A stretch of 5,619 nt of DNA, from positions 1 through 5,619 of the forward strand of contig JAESUN010000409.1 of NCBI GenBank assembly GCA_016763045.1. The letters run 5' to 3'. This DNA is from Opitutaceae bacterium. Its GTDB lineage: Bacteria; Verrucomicrobiota; Verrucomicrobiia; Opitutales; Opitutaceae. The notes under the pieces are model-generated. The model worked only from the letters and a program-made list of their open reading frames with translations, had not been told where the DNA came from and did no database searches. The position numbers and the translations under genes were made by a program. Below are positions 1-5,370 of this stretch, one piece after another; within the stretch, counting starts at the first letter, position 1; each line of letters begins with the position of its first letter.

Positions 1-990
1 ATCCAAGCAGAAGAAGTTGAAACAACCACGAAAACGACTCCTCAGCCCTCCCCAAGCATCAAGACAGAGGACTCAAGTAAGCCGCCGCCAGCAGAACAAA
101 CAGCGAAAGAACCTCCTGCACTCATTGATTCAACCCCTGTCTTAAAAGCGCCTGAGACTCCTATTGAGATAACAGTCCCAGTAGCCACTGCCAACTCTCA
201 AGAAAACTTTGTCTCAAGTATCGCACTAATTAACGAGCTACTTTCCCAACAAAGAGATCGTGAACTGGAAATGCTCCAAAAATCTAACCAGTTCACACTG
301 ATCATGGTTGGGATCATTGCTGCAACAGCTCTTATTTCCATTTTAGGAGTGGTTTATCTGCAAACACGCGCAACAAACCAAGCGCTCATCAAATCATATC
401 TGCCCTCGACTGGTCATGGAGATCCTTCCTCTCTATTAGCTCTCCATTCAGAAACTTCCGCTCCACTCAGTCCTCCTATCATAACGGAATCCAATCAAAG
501 CTTCATGAACGCCGTCGAAGGACTCGAAAAGCGAATCCATGATATCGAACATATCTCTTCTGGCTCCGATACCCCCTCACTATCCAATACTGAAAGCACC
601 GCTTTAGCGGAAGCCGAAGAGATTGAGATACTCGAAAGAAAAGCTGAAGCCAGACTTACTGAACAAGTAACACTCCTCTTAAATAAAGGACAAACGTTGT
701 TACAACTAGATAGACTTAACGAATCCCTTGTATGTTTCGATGAAGCAGTTTCCCTCGACTCCAACCGAGCCGAAGCATTTGTCAAAAGAGGAACTGCTTT
801 AGAAAAACTTCAACGCGTTGACGAAGCCATCAGTGCATATGATCAAGCAATTGCCTTGGATGAAAATCTAGCTACAGCATATCTCAATAAAGCTGGAATT
901 TTGAACCGACTCGAACGCTACAACGAAGCGCTAGAATGCTACGAACAAGCATTAGAACATAATAAGACCAAATCATTGGAGGTCGTTTAA
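1..990 (+). CDS. Membrane-anchored tetratricopeptide-repeat protein (5' partial)
   Basis: The frame is open from base 1 to the TAA at 988-990 (329 codons). The ATG at 271 is internal, because coding-like sequence continues upstream without a stop, so the true start lies outside the window. Domains in window codon numbering: 1-65 is a low-complexity segment rich in Pro, Thr, Glu and Lys, probably disordered; 75-95 is a charged segment (NELLSQQRDRELEML); about 98-120 is one hydrophobic transmembrane helix; 121-215 is a linker with a Glu/Ala-rich, possibly coiled-coil end; about 223-321 holds three consecutive TPR motifs of roughly 33 residues with the usual G/A-L-A-Y-A-P spacing (for example DEAISAYDQAIALDE). 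TPRs form a protein-docking surface. The order helix then TPR suggests a scaffold, with the side of the membrane unresolved. From memory, this TM-linker-TPR layout resembles proteins common in Verrucomicrobiota. No enzymatic motif is visible and the specific role is unknown. Confidence 0.85.
   Translation: MQAEEVETTTKTTPQPSPSIKTEDSSKPPPAEQTAKEPPALIDSTPVLKAPETPIEITVPVATANSQENFVSSIALINELLSQQRDRELEMLQKSNQFTLIMVGIIAATALISILGVVYLQTRATNQALIKSYLPSTGHGDPSSLLALHSETSAPLSPPIITESNQSFMNAVEGLEKRIHDIEHISSGSDTPSLSNTESTALAEAEEIEILERKAEARLTEQVTLLLNKGQTLLQLDRLNESLVCFDEAVSLDSNRAEAFVKRGTALEKLQRVDEAISAYDQAIALDENLATAYLNKAGILNRLERYNEALECYEQALEHNKTKSLEVV
667..963 (+). repeat. Three tandem TPR motifs (protein-level repeat)
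   Basis: Three degenerate helix-turn-helix units of about 33-34 codons lie end to end: codons 223-254, 255-288 and 289-321 of the partial gene. Each follows the TPR consensus (KGQTLLQLDRLNESLVCFDEA; KRGTALEKLQRVDEAI; NKAGILNRLERYNEAL). The DNA itself is not a near-identical repeat, so this is old divergence rather than recent tandem duplication. Confidence 0.8.
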
Positions 991-1003
991 CCTTCTCCAT
1001 AAT

Positions 1004-1020
1004 GAAGAGACGGCCTCTTC
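1004..1020 (+). terminator. Possible hairpin terminator after the TPR gene
   Basis: GAAGAG (1004-1009) and CTCTTC (1015-1020) form a perfect 6-bp stem around the loop ACGGC, 13 bases after the TAA of the TPR gene. A U-G pair at 1003/1021 could lengthen it. The following bases (AACAACCTTATTT) are not a proper T-tract, so it is at best a weak intrinsic terminator or an RNA-stabilising 3' hairpin. Confidence 0.3.
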
Positions 1021-1105
1021 GAACAACCTTATTTAGAGTTGCCAGGTATCCGTCTCACATGCGACCCTATAGGAGTAGAATAACGTCAAGACTGTTATCT
1101 TTATT

Positions 1106-1861
1106 ATGAAAACTCCACAAGCGTTCCGTTCTCAAAACAAAGGAGGATGCCTCATTCAAATATTGATAACGCTTGGAGTGGTGGTTTTAATCGGCCTCTG
1201 CTTCTTAGGGGGCGGGTTCTTTTGGGGCTATAAGAAGGCAGTCAGTTTCACAAGTGAGGAGTCACTGCCTCCCCTTCCCACATACACCCAAGCAAAGCTG
1301 GAAACTCAATACACCGAGCTCAAACCTCGGCTTGATAAATTTTATAAAGAACTAGAAGAAGGTCCTGACAAAAAGAAGGTAACATCCGTTCCCGAAAAAG
1401 ACTCCGGTATTGTCGAAAAACCCTCCAGCCAGACAAGGAATCAAGAACGCCATTCGTCTAGTCTCAGTCTTTCAGCTACTGATTTAAACGCACTTTTTTT
1501 TCACTGGAAAAAAAAGAAATCCTTCGATATCTCCGCCACCTTTCACATTGAAGGGCATATCTTGAGCATCGATTCAGGTTTCCCACTCAATGGAATCGTG
1601 GGCTTTAAAGATCGTTACTTTAGAGGAACCCTCTCACTAAAAGAATCCCCTGACAACTATCCACTCCCACTGATCCTCCATTCCGTAAGAACAGGTGGAA
1701 AAACTCTTCCAGATATGTTTCTAAACTTCTTTAAAAAACCAGATGCGGCGTTGGCCTTTATCGATCAATTTGATCTCTCGAGTGCTGTTTCCCAGGTAAA
1801 ATCGATACAGATTTATAATAATACTCTCGAAATCGAATTATATGGGTCTCAACAAAACTAA
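1106..1861 (+). CDS. Single-helix membrane-anchored protein of unknown function
   Basis: A 251-residue protein I cannot name. An N-terminal stretch ending NKGGC is followed by a strong transmembrane helix at residues 15-40, rich in Gly, Val and Leu, with KK just after it. Residues 60-86 are charged and probably helical. Residues 87-118 are a polar linker. Residues 119-247 form a probable folded domain with alternating beta-like segments, beginning LSLSATDLNAL and containing RYFRGTL (170-176) and GGKTLPDMF (197-205). That pattern resembles, from memory, a domain in uncharacterised Verrucomicrobiota and Planctomycetes proteins (a D-L-N motif, then R-Y-x-x-G, then G-K-x-x-P). Cys15 precedes the hydrophobic core, so it is not a lipobox. 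The ATG at 1106 is the only good start: a stop lies in frame at 1076, and an AGGAG at 1071-1075 is 30 bases away, too far to act as a normal ribosome site. The gap to the TPR gene is 115 bases, so operon membership is uncertain. Confidence 0.8.
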   Translation: MKTPQAFRSQNKGGCLIQILITLGVVVLIGLCFLGGGFFWGYKKAVSFTSEESLPPLPTYTQAKLETQYTELKPRLDKFYKELEEGPDKKKVTSVPEKDSGIVEKPSSQTRNQERHSSSLSLSATDLNALFFHWKKKKSFDISATFHIEGHILSIDSGFPLNGIVGFKDRYFRGTLSLKESPDNYPLPLILHSVRTGGKTLPDMFLNFFKKPDAALAFIDQFDLSSAVSQVKSIQIYNNTLEIELYGSQQN

Positions 1862-2019
1862 CCGCTCAGTCTGACAGCAAAAAACTTCTAGACTTACATC
1901 GGATAACTGAGGATTCATCGCTTCACAGCCAACTTCATTTGAAGAGCCAATAAGCCCACCTTTCCAATGGCAGAACTGTATTTCCGAGGCAGGGTTTGAA
2001 TTGATCTCGTTTAATTAGG

Positions 2020-2991
2020 ATGCAAAAACCATCTACAAAAGCAGCGATTCTCATCGGGATACATGGATTAGCACCCAAACCTCTTCAATCTGTCCTCACA
2101 CGATATTGGAAGAATGCAATCAGAGAAGGGTTTCAAGCAAACTGCGACTGGACCGAACCACAGAAAATTCCGTTCGAAATGGTTTACTGGGCCTCACTTC
2201 TACACAAAACCCATCTACATCGATCTAAATCTAAGAAAAAAGCAGTTAGCTACAACAAGGAACCCTACATCCCATCCCGACCAGGGACCATTCTTCCATA
2301 TAGCCCGAGACGAAACATTCCTCTGACAGAGGATATACACACACAAACAAAGCTTACGCTTGGACGCCTCTTTGATCAGATTCCTCTAGGAAAGGTCGTT
2401 GATTTTATTTTCGATCGAACTGCCCGCGATCTTTCGATCTACCAAGACCCCGATGAAGTAAAGATTAATGAAAAAGGAGAAACTCACCCTATTCATGATC
2501 TCCTCAAAAATGAACTAAAACGAATCCTCTGGAAACACCGACATAAACGAATTTGTTTAATAGCTCATTCGATGGGAAGCATCATTGCCTATGATGTCCT
2601 GCATGAGATTAGCCAGAATCCATTCTGGCATTCAAATCTTCGAATCGAAACCCTAATGACAATGGGATCACCTCTCGCTTTTCAAAAAGTAAGAAGTCAT
2701 TTCTACCCGACTGCTCCGAGAGGCCTCGCCTCTCTGCCTATATCCACCCCAGAGATAATATCTCAGGAGTGGTTAAACTATCGAGATCCTCTTGATCATG
2801 CGGCACTAGACACCCCTCTCAATGAGATCTTTCGCTCGAATGCATATGGCGTCCACGTTCAGGACAAACTGGTATCTAATAATTACTTTAACGAAGCCGG
2901 AGATTCCAATTTTCACAAATCCTATGGTTATCTTCGATCACCTGAGATGAGCCATGCCCTGTGTAAGTTCCTCACTTCCGCTGAACCCTGA
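2020..2991 (+). CDS. Alpha/beta-hydrolase fold serine esterase/lipase-like protein
   Basis: A 323-residue protein with the marks of a serine hydrolase. IGIHG at 12-16 fits the strand and oxyanion-hole loop (HG). IAHSMGS at 181-187 is the nucleophile elbow G/A-x-S-x-G, with Ser184 as nucleophile. MTMGSPL at 213-219 is the strand and turn typical of lipase-like members. NYRDPLDHAA at 253-262 supplies the acid, most likely Asp259. His299 in FHKSYGYL is the likely catalytic histidine, about 115 residues after the serine. No signal peptide or transmembrane helix is visible, so it is probably cytoplasmic. A Lys/Arg-rich segment at 63-75 and the Pro/Tyr-rich stretch at 81-101 look like an insertion before the catalytic core. 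The substrate (lipid, ester or peptide) cannot be inferred. The ATG follows an in-frame TGA at 2002 and lacks a spaced Shine-Dalgarno. The slyX-like gene lies 76 bases downstream. Confidence 0.85.
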   Translation: MQKPSTKAAILIGIHGLAPKPLQSVLTRYWKNAIREGFQANCDWTEPQKIPFEMVYWASLLHKTHLHRSKSKKKAVSYNKEPYIPSRPGTILPYSPRRNIPLTEDIHTQTKLTLGRLFDQIPLGKVVDFIFDRTARDLSIYQDPDEVKINEKGETHPIHDLLKNELKRILWKHRHKRICLIAHSMGSIIAYDVLHEISQNPFWHSNLRIETLMTMGSPLAFQKVRSHFYPTAPRGLASLPISTPEIISQEWLNYRDPLDHAALDTPLNEIFRSNAYGVHVQDKLVSNNYFNEAGDSNFHKSYGYLRSPEMSHALCKFLTSAEP

Positions 2992-3067
2992 TCAACAATC
3001 TGATTATTATTTCAATCAGCACACTTATCTCCTTCCAATCGTCTCTTTAAAAGTCAAAATCACTAAC

Positions 3068-3274
3068 GTGGATAAACAAGAGTCGAACCTTACCCAATTG
3101 GAAATAAAGCTGACTTTTCTCGAGGAGCATGTGGAGGAGCAAGATAGAGTTATTCATCAGCTCTGTAAAAAAATCGAAAAGCTGGGTGATCAATTAAACC
3201 AATCCCAGATGGCTTTATCCGACTTTATCGCTTCTCAATCCGCACCTCCAAGTGAAAAGCCTCCTCACTATTAA
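3068..3274 (+). CDS. slyX: SlyX family protein
   Basis: A short acidic coiled-coil protein. Starting at the GTG at 3068 it is 68 residues, close to the roughly 72 of E. coli SlyX. The pattern LTQLEIKLTFLEEHVEEQ followed by a heptad-rich helix matches the SlyX helix, and the C-terminus PPSEKPPHY ends in the family's typical P-P-H-Y. The same frame is open back to an ATG at 2954, but that would add 38 residues unlike SlyX and overlap the hydrolase gene by 38 bases, so I prefer the GTG. No Shine-Dalgarno precedes either start. SlyX has no established biochemical function; the E. coli gene is named for its position beside slyD. Here it follows a hydrolase gene and converges with hslR. The family call is strong, the start moderately so. 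Confidence 0.85.
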   Translation: MDKQESNLTQLEIKLTFLEEHVEEQDRVIHQLCKKIEKLGDQLNQSQMALSDFIASQSAPPSEKPPHY

Positions 3275-3663
3275 AGGCTAATATCGTCTAAAAAACGACC
3301 AATTTCTCTGCGTTCCTTTTTGGTAGGTCGACCACTCCCTCTTTCTCGCGCGAGAATACGTTGGGCTACAGTATGATCATCCTGTTTGAATTCTTCAGGA
3401 TCAGTAAGATCCTCATAAAATTCGGAAACTAATTTTGGACCAATCCTTCGATTGCTTGAAGCAATCACTCGAACAGTCCTCTTTCCGTTTTCCCTTTTAA
3501 TCAAAATGACTTCGTTAAGACGAACTTTTCGGGAGGGTCTAACCGTTTTTTCATCGATTTTCACACGTCCCTTTCGACAGGCCTCCAAAGCAAGTTTACG
3601 GGTTTTATAGAGCCTTACGGACCATAACCATTTGTCCATTCGAGTATCTGTTGATAATTCCAT
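3271..3663 (-). CDS. hslR: S4-domain RNA-binding protein, Hsp15/HslR-like
   Basis: A 130-residue basic protein, close to E. coli Hsp15 (133). Residues about 8-68 form an S4 RNA-binding domain opening with RMDKWLWSVRLYKTRKLA, followed by CRKGRVKID and PSRKVRLNEVI, the usual S4 order. The C-terminus is Lys/Arg-rich with RGSGRPTKKERREIGRF (108-124), a tail characteristic of this family. Hsp15 in E. coli is a heat-shock protein that binds stalled 50S subunits still carrying peptidyl-tRNA and helps recycle them; that role is assumed here by homology. The ATG at 3661-3663 is preceded on the coding strand by AAGGG with a 9-base spacer, a fair ribosome site. A second ATG eight codons in (3637-3639) is less likely, because relatives carry a short lead before the R-x-D-K-W-L-W motif. 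The stop overlaps that of slyX. Confidence 0.9.
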   Translation of the reverse strand: MELSTDTRMDKWLWSVRLYKTRKLALEACRKGRVKIDEKTVRPSRKVRLNEVILIKRENGKRTVRVIASSNRRIGPKLVSEFYEDLTDPEEFKQDDHTVAQRILARERGSGRPTKKERREIGRFLDDISL

Positions 3664-3698
3664 TGCTACTGGCCCTTATTCATCCGTCATTCCCAATC

Positions 3699-3707
3699 AT
3701 TTTACCA
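3699..3707 (-). promoter_or_regulatory. Candidate extended -10 promoter element for hslR
   Basis: On the minus strand this reads TGGTAAAAT, an extended -10 (TGn followed by a 5/6 match to TATAAT). It would place transcription start near 3692, leaving a leader of about 29 bases before the hslR ATG. No good -35 hexamer is seen at standard spacing. Instead the inverted repeat at 3717-3729 occupies the -25 to -37 region. This is a consensus match only. Confidence 0.35.
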
Positions 3708-3716
3708 CTTTCAAAA

Positions 3717-3729
3717 TCACTCGGAGTGA
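3717..3729. promoter_or_regulatory. Short palindrome upstream of hslR, possible operator
   Basis: TCACTC-G-GAGTGA is a perfect 6+1+6 inverted repeat. A central base of one makes it look more like a dimeric protein-binding site than an RNA hairpin. It lies where the -35 box of the candidate hslR promoter would be, so a regulator bound here could activate or block it. It is short enough to occur by chance. Confidence 0.3.
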
Positions 3730-3782
3730 AATACGTCAGAAGGCTCTATTCATGAAGTAAGATCCTCGTTCTCCGACCATCA

Positions 3783-3795
3783 TCAGGTAGCCTGA
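3783..3795. repeat. Inverted repeat TCAGG-TAG-CCTGA
   Basis: A perfect 5-bp inverted repeat with a 3-base centre, in the hslR/beta-barrel intergenic region. It is not followed by a T-tract on either strand, so it is not a terminator. Its function is unknown and it may be chance. Confidence 0.25.
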
Positions 3796-3848
3796 GTAAC
3801 TAAATAAGGCCTTCCCGATTTCAAGCAGAGGTAACTATCTCAACTTTA

Positions 3849-3867
3849 TACAGATAAAAGATCTGTA
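3849..3867. repeat. Inverted repeat TACAGAT-n5-ATCTGTA
   Basis: A perfect 7-bp inverted repeat around AAAAG, the longest perfect repeat in the intergenic region. It could be an operator half-site pair or a weak RNA stem. It lies 322 bases upstream of the beta-barrel start, far for a classical repressor site unless the transcript begins nearby. Confidence 0.35.
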
Positions 3868-4135
3868 AATAACTCTTCATCCAAACTCAAGGCGGACGTG
3901 AAACAACCGAAACAATGTTATTTACTCTTCCTTTTTAGTTCGGCCCAGAACCCCTCTCTTTTACCCCTAAAACTCATCCTTGCAAACAACTCCTTATAGA
4001 ATACGCTTTCACCCTTTAATATTCACTTACTCGCTCATACTAAGACATAGGAGTTTTCCCTACCATTCTGATTGATAGCCGACCAACAAATCAACGGGAA
4101 GAACCCCATGGAATAATAAGCCTCTGCATAGTAAA

Positions 4136-4146
4136 GTAATAATTAC
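4136..4146. repeat. AT-rich palindrome GTAAT-A-ATTAC upstream of the beta-barrel gene
   Basis: A perfect 5+1+5 inverted repeat ending 43 bases before the GTG start of the beta-barrel gene, in an AT-rich stretch where a promoter or operator would be expected. The AT-rich context makes chance occurrence fairly likely. Confidence 0.25.
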
Positions 4147-4189
4147 AAAACTCTCACTGACGATACACCAACTACAAACCCATTAGATC

Positions 4190-5329
4190 GTGCATACTAC
4201 CGAAAAACCGCAAATCCCGACCTGGCTGAGATCAGCCTTCACTGGAATTCTCATTATTTCGTCTTCCGTCTTCTCTTTTGCTCAAGTCGATCGAGGTGGA
4301 CTGACTATTGAAGCAACTGCCAGAGTCGGGTATGATTCAAACATTTTTGGAAATAGCAGTGAAGTAGACGATACCTTCATTTCGATCATGCCTGAATTAC
4401 GCTTCCTCAAGGAAGATAGCCTATCGACCATCAATGCACGTGTTGCCATGGATTTCACCCGATTTGACGAGCAATCAGCTACAGACTTCGAAAATTTCTA
4501 TTCTTCCTTCGAGATTTCTCTTCCAACCAATCGAGCATCCCGTCTCTCCGGAACCTTCAATATTGGCTATGATTCAATTAATGATACAAATCTTCTCATT
4601 AATCAACGCCTCGATAGCGACACCTTCTCCAGCAGTGCAAATTTTGTCTTCAGAGTCAGTCCCAAAACAGGCTTGAGAGCAGGGTTTGAGTATACAGACA
4701 ATCAAAATGAATTGTTTAGTAACACCAAAATTAATCTACTAACTGCGGGAGTGCAGTATTCTGTCAGTTCAAGAACCGCTGTCTTTTTAGATGGTCGACT
4801 CAGCGAAACCGAATCCGATGGAGGCGTTGACAATAGGACCAAAGGTTTTGTTGTCGGACTAACGGGTCAATTATCTCCAACCCTCGGGGGATTTGTTTCA
4901 ATTGGATCTCAATCAACAGATGAAAGAGGAAATATCCCTGGAGATTCGGATTCCGATCAATTAATTGCCTTCGCAAATCTTACGTGGACACCTCAAGAAA
5001 GGACCAACGTTGTGTTAACCTTTGGTCGGGATATGGATGTTTCCCCTGGGGATGAATCCGTTGAAACCACCACTGCTCGAGCTCAACTCAACCATGATTT
5101 AAGCAGTGCCTTGTCTATTTTCGGTGCAATTGAATTGAGGGATTTAGAATTCCGCAACATCGCTAATCGAAAAGACGACGTCACTGAATTCAACGGAGGG
5201 ATCACCTACTCAATCAACCCTCGTTTCAGCACAGGCGCAGAAGTGTCATTCTTTAACAGTAATTCGACTGACATTCTCAGCGATTACAATCGCGAGATCT
5301 ATTCTATCTTTGCTTCCTTTGCCTTTTAA
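4190..5329 (+). CDS. Outer-membrane beta-barrel protein, probable exopolysaccharide porin
   Basis: A 379-residue secreted protein. The start is GTG, six bases after an in-frame TAG at 4184-4186; the next in-frame Met is residue 67, which would delete the signal peptide. Residues 1-31 are a signal peptide: TWLR, then a hydrophobic core, then SFA cut before Gln32. The mature part of about 348 residues is built of alternating polar and hydrophobic strands with Ser/Thr/Asn/Asp-rich turns. The motif GYDS recurs at 47-50 and 126-129. The protein ends YSIFASFAF, a final beta strand with terminal Phe as recognised by the Bam machinery. The pattern, with R-V-G-Y-D-S-N near the mature N-terminus, fits putative beta-barrel porins of the BBP2 type found beside polysaccharide genes. 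An OPX gene follows 41 bases later, so the likely role is passing polymer across the outer membrane. Barrel topology is well supported; polymer transport is inferred from context. Confidence 0.8.
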   Translation: MHTTEKPQIPTWLRSAFTGILIISSSVFSFAQVDRGGLTIEATARVGYDSNIFGNSSEVDDTFISIMPELRFLKEDSLSTINARVAMDFTRFDEQSATDFENFYSSFEISLPTNRASRLSGTFNIGYDSINDTNLLINQRLDSDTFSSSANFVFRVSPKTGLRAGFEYTDNQNELFSNTKINLLTAGVQYSVSSRTAVFLDGRLSETESDGGVDNRTKGFVVGLTGQLSPTLGGFVSIGSQSTDERGNIPGDSDSDQLIAFANLTWTPQERTNVVLTFGRDMDVSPGDESVETTTARAQLNHDLSSALSIFGAIELRDLEFRNIANRKDDVTEFNGGITYSINPRFSTGAEVSFFNSNSTDILSDYNREIYSIFASFAF

Positions 5330-5341
5330 GTGGGCAGAGAA

Positions 5342-5359
5342 GCGTTTCTTTGGAAACGC
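5342..5359 (+). promoter_or_regulatory. Intergenic hairpin between the barrel and OPX genes
   Basis: GCGTTTC (5342-5348) and GAAACGC (5353-5359) form a perfect 7-bp stem with the 4-base loop TTTG. It begins 12 bases after the barrel gene stop and ends 11 bases before the next ATG, so it fills the usual ribosome-site position. No T-tract follows, so full termination is unlikely. It may block 3' decay of the barrel mRNA, act as a processing site that sets unequal expression of the two genes, or tune translation start. Confidence 0.5.
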
Positions 5360-5370
5360 ATCGTATATTT

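Larger units (their letters stand above)
3664..4189. other. 526-base divergent intergenic region
   Basis: No convincing protein gene, tRNA or rRNA is seen on either strand. The region separates the start of hslR (minus) from the start of the beta-barrel gene (plus), so it should carry promoters for both. It contains a candidate hslR extended -10 (3699-3707) and several perfect short inverted repeats (3717-3729, 3783-3795, 3849-3867, 4136-4146). I could not find a -35/-10 pair of good quality for the beta-barrel gene. Its length is large compared with the other gaps here (41-158 bases), which suits a regulated operon or an unrecognised small RNA. Confidence 0.6.

Noticed and set aside
495..785. 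96-codon open frame on the minus strand
   Set aside because: It lies entirely inside the TPR gene, and its Ser-rich product reflects antisense of Glu/Leu-rich coding sequence.
1071..1075. AGGAG as a ribosome site for the gene at 1106
   Set aside because: It is 30 bases from the ATG, and an in-frame stop at 1076 rules out an earlier start that could use it.
1039..1081. TTGCCA (1039-1044) and TAGAAT (1076-1081) as a promoter for the gene at 1106
   Set aside because: Each hexamer is a 5/6 match, but the spacer is 31 bases, far from the normal 16-18, and no better-spaced -35 was found.
2114..2326. 70-codon plus-strand frame inside the hydrolase gene
   Set aside because: It is an out-of-frame shadow within a gene with a clear catalytic triad, and has no recognisable features.
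3000..3019. CTGATT-n8-AATCAG as a terminator after the hydrolase gene
   Set aside because: The stem is short and AT-rich with no T-tract, and slyX follows closely, so termination is not supported.
3980..4002. TTGCAA and TATAGA/TAGAAT as a promoter for the beta-barrel gene
   Set aside because: The spacing is only 9-11 bases, too short for a sigma-70 type promoter.
4434..4676. 80-codon plus-strand frame inside the beta-barrel gene
   Set aside because: It overlaps a well-supported secreted protein in another frame, with no domain or start signal.
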